From Bacteroidota bacterium (GTDB lineage: Bacteria > Bacteroidota > Bacteroidia > Flavobacteriales_F > PHOS-HE28), in NCBI GenBank assembly GCA_023430945.1, contig JAEYYE010000331.1, forward strand, positions 1 through 5,027: 5,027 nucleotides of DNA. The letters are read 5' to 3'. Position 1 is the first letter of the stretch; each line of letters begins with the position of its first letter. Below, one piece after another: positions 1-5,027 of this stretch. Below the pieces are notes generated by a model. It ran no database searches. It was not told the origin of the DNA and saw only the letters and a program-made list of their open reading frames with translations. The position numbers and the translations under genes are program-made.

Positions 1-1
1 A

Positions 2-598
2 CATCTCGCGCGGCCGATGTTCATCGAAACACACCGGCTGGCGCAGTTCAATCCGCGTGGCACCGATGTGAGCGTGGTGCTCGACCTGATGATCCACGAT
101 CTGGATATCGTGCTGCACGTGGTGGACAGTCCGCTGCGATCGGTGCATGCGAGCGGTGTGGCGGTGGTGAGCGATACTCCCGATATCGCCAATGCGCGGC
201 TCGCATTCGAGAACGGTTGTGTGGCGAACCTCACGGCGAGCCGGATCAGCTTGAAGAACATGAGGCGAAGCCGCTTCTTCCAGCGGGACGCCTATATAGC
301 TGTTGACATGTACACCAAGGAAGCCGAGATCGTGCGCATGCGAACGGTGGAGGGTGATCCCGATCCATTCGCCGTCACCATAGATCTGGGTGAAGGAAAA
401 GGCGTGCGCGAGATCAGTTTCGAGAAGCCGGAAGTGAAGCCCACCAACGCGATCCGTGAGGAATTGCAAAGCTTTGCCCGCGCGATCGTGGAGGATCGCC
501 CCCCCGCGGTCGACCTCCATGACGGATACGATGCGCTGAAGGTGGCGCACCGGATACTCTCGGAAATGGAACTACAAAGTTCCGCCACCGGATACTGA
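2..598 (+). CDS. Gfo/Idh/MocA-family oxidoreductase, C-terminal part (5' end outside window)
   Basis: This is an NAD(P)-dependent oxidoreductase of the Gfo/Idh/MocA family, which usually acts on sugars or nucleotide sugars in the cytoplasm. The frame is open to the left edge, so the ATG at 17 is an internal Met and the N-terminal Rossmann domain lies outside. About 198 codons remain of a usual 310-340. The visible part is the substrate-binding alpha/beta domain. It holds the family's D-x3-H element (DLMIHD, His codon 95-97), in which the His is normally catalytic. It also has the FNPRGTDV block before that element, NGCVANLTASR in the sheet (about 214-246), and a final helical segment EELQSFARAI...DGYDALKVAHRIL. 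The last is typical of the family C-terminus, so the 3' end is intact. The sequence resembles the branch that includes UDP-GlcNAc 3-dehydrogenases (GnnA-like), but the substrate cannot be fixed from this part. The next gene starts within 11-32 bases on the same strand, so co-transcription is likely. Confidence 0.9.
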   Translation, partial: HLARPMFIETHRLAQFNPRGTDVSVVLDLMIHDLDIVLHVVDSPLRSVHASGVAVVSDTPDIANARLAFENGCVANLTASRISLKNMRRSRFFQRDAYIAVDMYTKEAEIVRMRTVEGDPDPFAVTIDLGEGKGVREISFEKPEVKPTNAIREELQSFARAIVEDRPPAVDLHDGYDALKVAHRILSEMELQSSATGY

Positions 599-609
599 TC
601 GGCCTCCTG

Positions 610-1491
610 ATGCGTTGCACGGCAATACGAATGATACGATCATACTCTTTTTATGCATTGTTCGTTTTCCTCCTGATCGCCTGCAAAAAGGGTGACAAGG
701 TCCCTTCGTACCTCGAGATCCCTTCGGTGGTGGTGCTGGACGGCAACGATACGCTCACCAGCAAGATCACCGATGTGTGGGTGTATGCCGATCAACAGGC
801 CCTGGGGTCGTGGGAACTGCCGGCGCGCATTCCCGTATTGAAGGAAGGTACGGTGAACATCCAGGTCTCGCCGGCCGTGAAGCGCAACGGCATGTACGAT
901 GATCGCGACCGGTATTCCTTCTATACCTGGTGGAACGGACCGGTGGATCTCGGTGTGAAGGAGACCACCAGGATACAGCCGCACGTAACCTATGTGGATG
1001 GGCTCGATATCTGGCACGAATCATTTGAGGACGCCGGTTTCCAATTGATCGTATCGCAGGACAGTGATACCACGCTGCATCGCTTCACTACCACCGAACA
1101 TCCCGAAGTGCAGCAATTGCCCGGATCGGAGGCGGCGGGAGGTTTCGTGCTCGATCAGGCGCATCCCTATATGCGTGCTTACACCGATGAGGATTTCGAG
1201 CCGACAGGTGGCCCGATGTACCTGGAGGTTGATTTCAGCACGAACGTGCAGCTTACGATCGGCGTGCTTTACGTGCAGGCAGGCGAACCGGTGGCAACGC
1301 CCTACGTCTACCTCGCTCCCACCGCCGATGCGGGAACCGTGCTCCCCACCTGGAACAAGGTGTACATCGATCTATCACCTGTCTTCAACCTTGGCATAAG
1401 CCAGCGCGACTTCTACATTGAAGCATCGGCACCGGCCAACGGTACGGCGCGTATTTATCTGGATAACCTGAAACTGGTGCGCTTCCAATGA
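610..1491 (+). CDS. Hypothetical lipoprotein, unrecognised family
   Basis: I do not recognise the family. The N-terminus is a lipoprotein signal peptide: a short basic segment, a hydrophobic core (SYSFYALFVFLLIA) and a lipobox L-I-A-C with the lipidated Cys at residue 25. The protein should therefore be exported and membrane-anchored. The residues after Cys are KKGDK. They lack the acidic cluster linked to surface export in some Bacteroidota, so a periplasmic location is slightly favoured. The mature part (about 268 residues) looks like two beta-rich regions. Residues 38-130 hold a carbohydrate-binding- or PEGA-like strand pattern. Residues 135-293 (from WHESFEDAG to IYLDNLKLV) resemble a jelly-roll or CBM-like fold. 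No catalytic motif is visible. A second ATG at 631 (residue 8) gives a more compact signal peptide and is a good alternative start; neither has a clear ribosome binding site. The stop overlaps the start of the sugar transferase gene (ATGA, 1488-1491), suggesting coupled translation. Confidence 0.8.
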   Translation: MRCTAIRMIRSYSFYALFVFLLIACKKGDKVPSYLEIPSVVVLDGNDTLTSKITDVWVYADQQALGSWELPARIPVLKEGTVNIQVSPAVKRNGMYDDRDRYSFYTWWNGPVDLGVKETTRIQPHVTYVDGLDIWHESFEDAGFQLIVSQDSDTTLHRFTTTEHPEVQQLPGSEAAGGFVLDQAHPYMRAYTDEDFEPTGGPMYLEVDFSTNVQLTIGVLYVQAGEPVATPYVYLAPTADAGTVLPTWNKVYIDLSPVFNLGISQRDFYIEASAPANGTARIYLDNLKLVRFQ

Positions 1492-2909
1492 GCATGAACA
1501 GGCGCACGCAGGTCGCCCGGTATGTGGCCGCCGATCTTTTCGGATCGGCCTTCGCGTGGACGCTGTTCTTTTATTACCGCAAAGCATTCCTCGATACCAC
1601 GGCCACCGGCGGGCTGGCGGAGATCTTTCTCGATGCCAATTACCTCAAAGGCCTGGTGCTGATCCCACTGTTCTGGTTCGGCCTTTACACGGTTTTCGGC
1701 GGATACCGGGACATCTTCCGCCGTTTCCGGATACTTGAACTGGGCCAGACATTGCTGATCAGCGTGATCGGAACGCTGGTGATCTTCTTCGTTCTTCTGC
1801 TGGATGATGAAGTGGCGAATTACCGCTACTACTACCGATCGTTCGTGGCGCTGTTCATGCTCCATTTCGGCATCACCTTCCTGCTGCGGATCATCCTTAC
1901 GAGCAGGACCGTGAAGAGAGTGCATGATCGGCGGATCGGGTTCAATACGATCCTTGTAGGCGGAAATGAACGCGCACTCGCGACCTATGAGGAGATCGAA
2001 GGGATGGACCGATCCACCGGCAACCGGTTCATCGGATTCCTGAACGTGAACGGGGGCGACCAGCTTCTCACGCAGGCGGGCCTGCCGCGGTTGGGCAAAT
2101 GGGACCAGGTGCGGGATGTGATCGGCAAGCATGATGTGGAGGAGGTGATCGTGGCGGTGGATTCCGGTGAACATGAACATATCAGCAGGATCATGAACGA
2201 ACTGGAAGGCACGGGCGCCCGTGTGAAGATCATTCCGGATATGTACGACATCCTTTCCGGATCGGTGAAGATGACCAGCATATTCGGTGCGCCACTGATC
2301 GAGGTGAACCCCGAGATCATGCCCGCATGGCAATTCTCCCTGAAGCGTGCCATGGACATCACGGTGAGCGCGATCTCCATGATCGTGCTTTCGCCGCTCT
2401 TCGTGATCCTCATGATCGCCGTAAAGCTCAGCTCACCCGGGCCCATCTTCTTCCGCCAGGAGCGGATCGGAAAACATGGCCGGCCGTTCCAGATCATCAA
2501 ATTCCGCAGCATGTACAGCGATGCGGAAAGGAACGGCCCGCAACTGAGCAGTTCCGATGATCCGCGGATCACACCGATCGGCCTTTATATGCGTCGAACG
2601 CGCATGGACGAACTGCCGCAATTCTGGAACGTGTTGAAAGGTGACATGAGCCTTGTTGGACCGCGTCCCGAGCGCCAGCATTTCATCGACGCGATCACAC
2701 AGAAGGCGCCGCATTACAGGCACCTGCACAAGGTGCGGCCAGGCATCACCAGTTGGGGCCAGGTGAAATTCGGTTACGCGGAGAACGTGGACCAGATGAT
2801 CCGCCGCTTGAAGTACGACATACTCTACATCGAGAACATGAGCCTTGCGGTGGACCTGAAGATCCTTGCTTACACGGTATTGATCATCTTGAAAGGCAAC
2901 GGCAAATAG
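1488..2909 (+). CDS. Polyprenyl-phosphate sugar-1-phosphate transferase (WbaP/WcaJ/EpsE-like)
   Basis: This membrane enzyme is predicted to transfer a sugar-1-phosphate from a nucleotide sugar to undecaprenyl phosphate, the first step in building exopolysaccharide, O-antigen or protein-linked glycans. At 473 residues it is the usual length of the long polyprenyl phosphoglycosyltransferase class. Four hydrophobic segments come first (about 11-30, 54-74, 86-105, 114-137). A Rossmann-like soluble domain follows (about 150-265, with ILVGGNERA), then the catalytic Bac_transf domain from KRAMD at 286. Its membrane segment (291-313) contains Ser302-Pro303, matching the helix-breaking Ser-Pro of the re-entrant helix in PglC. 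Downstream are FFRQERIG (321-328), KFRSM (338-342), and DELPQFWNVLKGD followed by SLVGPRPE (374-395). Asp374-Glu375 correspond to the PglC catalytic dyad. All key elements are present, so it should be active; the sugar is unknown. The start overlaps the lipoprotein stop. ATG at 1494 is a near-equal alternative start. Confidence 0.95.
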   Translation: MSMNRRTQVARYVAADLFGSAFAWTLFFYYRKAFLDTTATGGLAEIFLDANYLKGLVLIPLFWFGLYTVFGGYRDIFRRFRILELGQTLLISVIGTLVIFFVLLLDDEVANYRYYYRSFVALFMLHFGITFLLRIILTSRTVKRVHDRRIGFNTILVGGNERALATYEEIEGMDRSTGNRFIGFLNVNGGDQLLTQAGLPRLGKWDQVRDVIGKHDVEEVIVAVDSGEHEHISRIMNELEGTGARVKIIPDMYDILSGSVKMTSIFGAPLIEVNPEIMPAWQFSLKRAMDITVSAISMIVLSPLFVILMIAVKLSSPGPIFFRQERIGKHGRPFQIIKFRSMYSDAERNGPQLSSSDDPRITPIGLYMRRTRMDELPQFWNVLKGDMSLVGPRPERQHFIDAITQKAPHYRHLHKVRPGITSWGQVKFGYAENVDQMIRRLKYDILYIENMSLAVDLKILAYTVLIILKGNGK

Positions 2910-2930
2910 GCCGGAGGGCTGCAGGTGGAT

Positions 2931-2938
2931 TATTTTCG
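2931..2938 (+). promoter_or_regulatory. Candidate Bacteroidota -7 promoter element (TATTTTCG)
   Basis: TATTTTCG differs from the Bacteroidota -7 consensus TAnnTTTG at one defined position and is followed by CCGC. It lies 20 bases before the chosen ATG of the dehydrogenase, which would give a short leader. No TTG-type -33 element sits at the usual spacing; the nearest upstream TTG (2889-2891) is too far away. The call rests on one half-site only. Confidence 0.35.
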
Positions 2939-2957
2939 CCGCTCTCAAGCAGCACAC

Positions 2958-3860
2958 ATGAACATCTCAGTGATCGGCGCAGGCCAGATGGGGAACGGCA
3001 TCGCCCATGTTTTCGCACAGAACGGGCATTCCGTAACGCTCGTGGACCTTTCACAGGAAAACCTTCAAAAGGCGATCGGAACGATCGGAAAGAACCTGGA
3101 CCGCCAGCTCGCTAAAGGAACGATCACAGACGATCAAAGGGAAGCCACGTTGAAGAACATAACCCCGAACACCGATCTGGCGCAAGGTGTTTCACAGGCC
3201 GATCTCGTGGTGGAAGCAGCCACGGAGAACATCGATCTGAAATTCCGGATCTTCCGCGACCTTGATCAGCATGCGCCGAAGGATTGCATCCTTGCGAGCA
3301 ATACCAGCAGCATCAGCATCACCCGGATCGCAGCCGTTACCAAGCGGGCGGAAAAAGTGATCGGCATGCACTTCATGAATCCCGTGCCGGTAATGAAGCT
3401 CGTGGAAGTGATCCGAGGTTACAGCACCAGCGATACCACGGCGAACACCGTGGTTGAATTGAGCCAGGCGATCGGCAAGGTACCGGTAACGGTGAACGAT
3501 CACGCGGGCTTTGTGGCGAACCGCATCCTGATGCCGATGATCAACGAAGCGATCGAAACACTGTTCCAGGGGATCGGTGGGGTTTCCGAGATCGATACGA
3601 TCATGAAACTTGGCATGGCGCATCCCATGGGTCCGCTGCAACTGGCGGATTTCATCGGACTCGATACCTGCCTTTCGATCCTTCGCGTGCTGCACGAAGG
3701 TTTCGGCAACCCCAAGTATGCGCCTTGTCCGCTACTGGTGCAGATGGTGGCCGCAGGCAAGCTCGGCGTGAAGAGCGGAGAAGGATTCTATGCCTATACC
3801 GCCGGGTCGAAGGATCTGGTGGTGGCGCCAGCGTTCCGCGATCGCGGCGTGTTGGTGTAG
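2958..3860 (+). CDS. hbd: 3-hydroxybutyryl-CoA dehydrogenase
   Basis: This cytoplasmic enzyme interconverts 3-hydroxyacyl-CoA (typically 3-hydroxybutyryl-CoA) and acetoacetyl-CoA with NAD(P)(H). It serves fatty-acid or amino-acid degradation, or butyrate-type and PHB metabolism. The protein has 300 residues, slightly above the usual 280-296. The N-terminal domain (2-180) carries the dinucleotide motif G7-A-G9-Q-M-G12 and the ribose-binding acidic residue Asp30. Catalytic positions known from human HADH are all present: Ser117 (NTSS), His138 (GMHFMNP), Glu150 (KLVEV) and Asn188 (FVANR). The C-terminal dimerisation domain spans about 184-280 and includes HPMGPLQLADFIGLD and KSGEGFY. About 20 extra residues follow. 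I chose ATG 2958 because it places the nucleotide-binding strand (NISVIGAG) at residue 2, as in the family. A GTG at 2925, with a GGAGGG at 2913-2918 upstream, would add 11 residues without family support. It follows the sugar transferase by 48 bases and probably has its own promoter. Confidence 0.95.
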   Translation: MNISVIGAGQMGNGIAHVFAQNGHSVTLVDLSQENLQKAIGTIGKNLDRQLAKGTITDDQREATLKNITPNTDLAQGVSQADLVVEAATENIDLKFRIFRDLDQHAPKDCILASNTSSISITRIAAVTKRAEKVIGMHFMNPVPVMKLVEVIRGYSTSDTTANTVVELSQAIGKVPVTVNDHAGFVANRILMPMINEAIETLFQGIGGVSEIDTIMKLGMAHPMGPLQLADFIGLDTCLSILRVLHEGFGNPKYAPCPLLVQMVAAGKLGVKSGEGFYAYTAGSKDLVVAPAFRDRGVLV

Positions 3861-3864
3861 CGCT

Positions 3865-4560
3865 CTACTGAAGCGAGATCTCGCCGTCGTTGAGGCCATA
3901 CTTGCGATGGAGCCTTGCACGGCGCTTGTCCAACCGGGCCTGCGCGCGCTCGGTGCGGGCCGGCCGGTTCACCACGGCGAGTTCGCCGCTTTCGATCCGG
4001 CGTACGATCACCTCGATCATCAGGTCCTCACCATCGGGATCGTATTTGGCCTTGAGGTCCTGCCCGAAAAGCTTCGCCATTCCCTGCCAGATAACGGCAT
4101 TGAACGAGCCCTTCAATTCCTGCACGAGTGAATACGAGGAGCGGCCGGTTTCCCGATCGATGAGTTTCACAAGTACTTTTCCCTGGCTCATGGTAAGATC
4201 CTTCACCTCGGCCTCGAATTCCGCGCGCAATTCGGCTTCAGCAAGCTTCACGTAGAGTTCCTGGTCATTCTCGCGATCGATCCGCTGCAGATCGTTCTCG
4301 TATTCGGCAAGCAGTTCTCGGGTGATGCGCGCGTAGGGATACACCTTCACCACGTTGCGGGTGAGCTTGTCGTATTTCGCTTCTTCCCGCCTGTTCTTCG
4401 GGCGCCAGCGGCCATCAACGCGCACTTCGGCAAGCATCACCATGGGAACGGTATCACCATCGATCACCACGGCCTGCAGCACATGACCTTTCGGCTGCTC
4501 CTGGGCGAACACCCCGGAGATGAGCGGGAAAATGATCACGAACGAAAAAAGAAGGCGCAT
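3865..4560 (-). CDS. DUF4294 domain-containing secreted protein
   Basis: This is a protein of unknown function from the Bacteroidota-specific DUF4294 family. The first 19 residues form a signal peptide (MRLLFSFVIIFPLISGVFA) with a likely cleavage after VFA-19, before Gln20. There is no lipobox Cys, so a soluble periplasmic or secreted protein is expected. Conserved family blocks visible are VVIDGDTVPMVML (31-43), KYDKLTRNVVKVYPYA (62-77), KLIDRETGRSSY (132-143), the block GSFNAVIWQGMAKLFG (151-166) and YDPDGEDLMIE (173-183). Residues 80-125 are charged and helical. The C-terminal tail (200-221) is strongly basic and probably extends past the domain. No known catalytic motif is recognised. ATG at 4560 is chosen because the signal peptide starts directly there; no clear Shine-Dalgarno is seen. 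It lies 69 bases downstream of the biotin carboxylase gene on the same strand and converges with the dehydrogenase gene, with four bases between the stops. Confidence 0.92.
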   Translation of the reverse strand: MRLLFSFVIIFPLISGVFAQEQPKGHVLQAVVIDGDTVPMVMLAEVRVDGRWRPKNRREEAKYDKLTRNVVKVYPYARITRELLAEYENDLQRIDRENDQELYVKLAEAELRAEFEAEVKDLTMSQGKVLVKLIDRETGRSSYSLVQELKGSFNAVIWQGMAKLFGQDLKAKYDPDGEDLMIEVIVRRIESGELAVVNRPARTERAQARLDKRRARLHRKYGLNDGEISLQ

Positions 4561-4585
4561 TTGCAGGTTCCGTTCCTTGGGCCGG

Positions 4586-4612
4586 TGAAGATAAGGATCG
4601 TTCGCCGGGCAA
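4586..4612 (-). promoter_or_regulatory. Candidate Bacteroidota promoter for the DUF4294 gene
   Basis: On the minus strand, TATCTTCA (4593-4586) matches the constant TA and TT of the Bacteroidota -7 consensus TAnnTTTG but departs at the last two positions. A TTG (4612-4610) lies 16 bases upstream as a possible -33 element, slightly closer than the usual 17-23 bases. The -7 box ends 25 bases before the ATG, giving a short leader. This would let the DUF4294 gene be transcribed independently of the biotin carboxylase gene. The call is by eye only. Confidence 0.4.
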
Positions 4613-4629
4613 CACAGGCTTTAACGGGG

Positions 4630-5027
4630 TTATCGGCGCTTTAGTTTCCACAAGCTCACCTGTGGAAAACTGTTGGTCACCGCTTTCGGTCGTTGCATGC
4701 GCTGTTCGTTCAAATGAGCGGCCACCAGCGCGGCGGCGATCATCTCCGCGGGGTCATCGCCCGCAAGATCCGCGGGCGTGAAATGATCGCGTACGAAATG
4801 CGTATCGTAATCGCCCTTGCGGAATCGTTCGTGACCCATCACGTACCGGCAAAAACCGAGCGTGGTCTCCACTCCGCTGATCGCGTAATCATCGATCGCA
4901 CGTTCCATCCGTTCGATCGCTTCTTCACGCGTCGATCCATGGATGATGAGTTTGGCGATCATTGGATCGTAATGGATCGGGATCACCATGCCTTCCTCAA
5001 AACCATCGTCCACACGAACGCCTGGGC
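4630..5027 (-). CDS. accC: Biotin carboxylase (acetyl/acyl-CoA carboxylase subunit), C-terminal part (5' end outside window)
   Basis: This is the C-terminal end of an ATP-dependent biotin carboxylase, which carboxylates biotin on a carrier protein for acetyl-CoA or other acyl-CoA carboxylases. The frame stays open to the right edge: PGVRV is read just upstream of DDGFEEGM, so the GTG at 5013 is internal. About 131 residues remain of roughly 450-500. The visible segment is the biotin carboxylase C-terminal domain with YDPMIAKLI (family core motif), TREEAIERMERAIDDY, GVETTLGFC and DTHFVRDHF. The ATP-grasp domain and the catalytic Arg lie outside. A tail of about 50 residues beyond HFVRDHF, ending in SLWKLKRR, resembles the longer Bacteroidota form of acyl-CoA carboxylase biotin carboxylases. 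Whether it serves acetyl-CoA, propionyl-CoA or methylcrotonyl-CoA carboxylase cannot be told from this piece. DUF4294 follows on the same strand. Confidence 0.92.
   Translation of the reverse strand, partial: PGVRVDDGFEEGMVIPIHYDPMIAKLIIHGSTREEAIERMERAIDDYAISGVETTLGFCRYVMGHERFRKGDYDTHFVRDHFTPADLAGDDPAEMIAAALVAAHLNEQRMQRPKAVTNSFPQVSLWKLKRR
4643..4671. repeat. Inverted repeat inside the 3' end of accC
   Basis: The arms TTTCCACA (4645-4652) and TGTGGAAA (4661-4668) are perfect reverse complements separated by eight bases. Allowing one bulged A extends pairing to AGT and ACT on the outside. It sits within the last coding bases of the biotin carboxylase gene, about ten bases before the stop codon. 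No T-run follows on either strand, so it is not a standard intrinsic terminator. It may be a chance structure. Confidence 0.4.

Noticed and set aside
17..598. A complete 193-residue protein starting at ATG 17.
   Set aside because: The reading frame continues upstream to the window edge, and the sequence begins inside the C-terminal domain of a larger oxidoreductase family, so the gene is cut by the edge and is not naturally short.
1455..2333. A 292-codon open frame on the minus strand opposite the lipoprotein end and the sugar transferase.
   Set aside because: The sense strand encodes a complete transferase with catalytic motifs. The antisense translation is His/Arg-rich, low-complexity and has no domain, as expected for a shadow in GC-rich coding DNA.
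2433..2957. A 174-codon minus-strand frame opposite the catalytic domain of the sugar transferase.
   Set aside because: It is a shadow of the conserved Bac_transf domain, without recognisable protein features of its own.
3192..3695. A 167-codon open frame on the minus strand opposite the dehydrogenase.
   Set aside because: It lies wholly within a well-supported gene, is rich in His, Arg and Asp, and matches nothing recognisable.
4622..4632. TAAC-GGG-GTTA inverted repeat at the accC stop codon, considered as a terminator.
   Set aside because: The stem is only four bases with a three-base loop and no T-run follows, so it is too weak to call.

Overview
The window looks like chromosomal DNA from a Bacteroidota bacterium, most likely a GC-richer member of the Flavobacteriales. 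This rests on protein character and was not tested by a search. The evidence is a DUF4294 protein (a family known essentially from Bacteroidota), a biotin carboxylase tail ending in a W-K-x-x-R-like motif, few clear Shine-Dalgarno sequences, and promoter-like sequences resembling the Bacteroidota -7 element TAnnTTTG. GC content is in the mid-50s percent by eye. Codon use looks uniform, and I see no sign of mobile DNA, RNA genes, CRISPR or phage.

Left part, + strand (1-2909): the C-terminal two thirds of a Gfo/Idh/MocA-family sugar oxidoreductase is cut by the left edge. An unrecognised lipoprotein follows, then a full-length polyprenyl-phosphate sugar-1-phosphate transferase. The lipoprotein and transferase overlap by four bases (ATGA), so these three genes look like one transcription unit. 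An oxidoreductase that can make a modified nucleotide sugar, a membrane enzyme that starts a glycan on a lipid carrier, and an exported lipoprotein together suggest a cell-envelope glycoconjugate function. That link is inference.

Centre, + strand (2910-3860): after a 48-base gap holding a promoter-like sequence comes a complete 3-hydroxybutyryl-CoA dehydrogenase with all its catalytic residues.

Right part, - strand (3865-5027): a secreted DUF4294 protein of unknown function converges on the dehydrogenase, with only four bases between their stop codons. It lies 69 bases downstream of the 3' end of a biotin carboxylase gene (accC type), which is cut by the right edge. The dehydrogenase and the carboxylase both belong to acyl-CoA metabolism, but they are on opposite strands and are not co-transcribed.

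The most unusual signal is compositional: the palindrome GATC occurs about 105 times by hand count, several times more than base composition predicts, and it is spread over all genes on both strands. Otherwise this is ordinary core-genome sequence, and I found no clear undescribed system.
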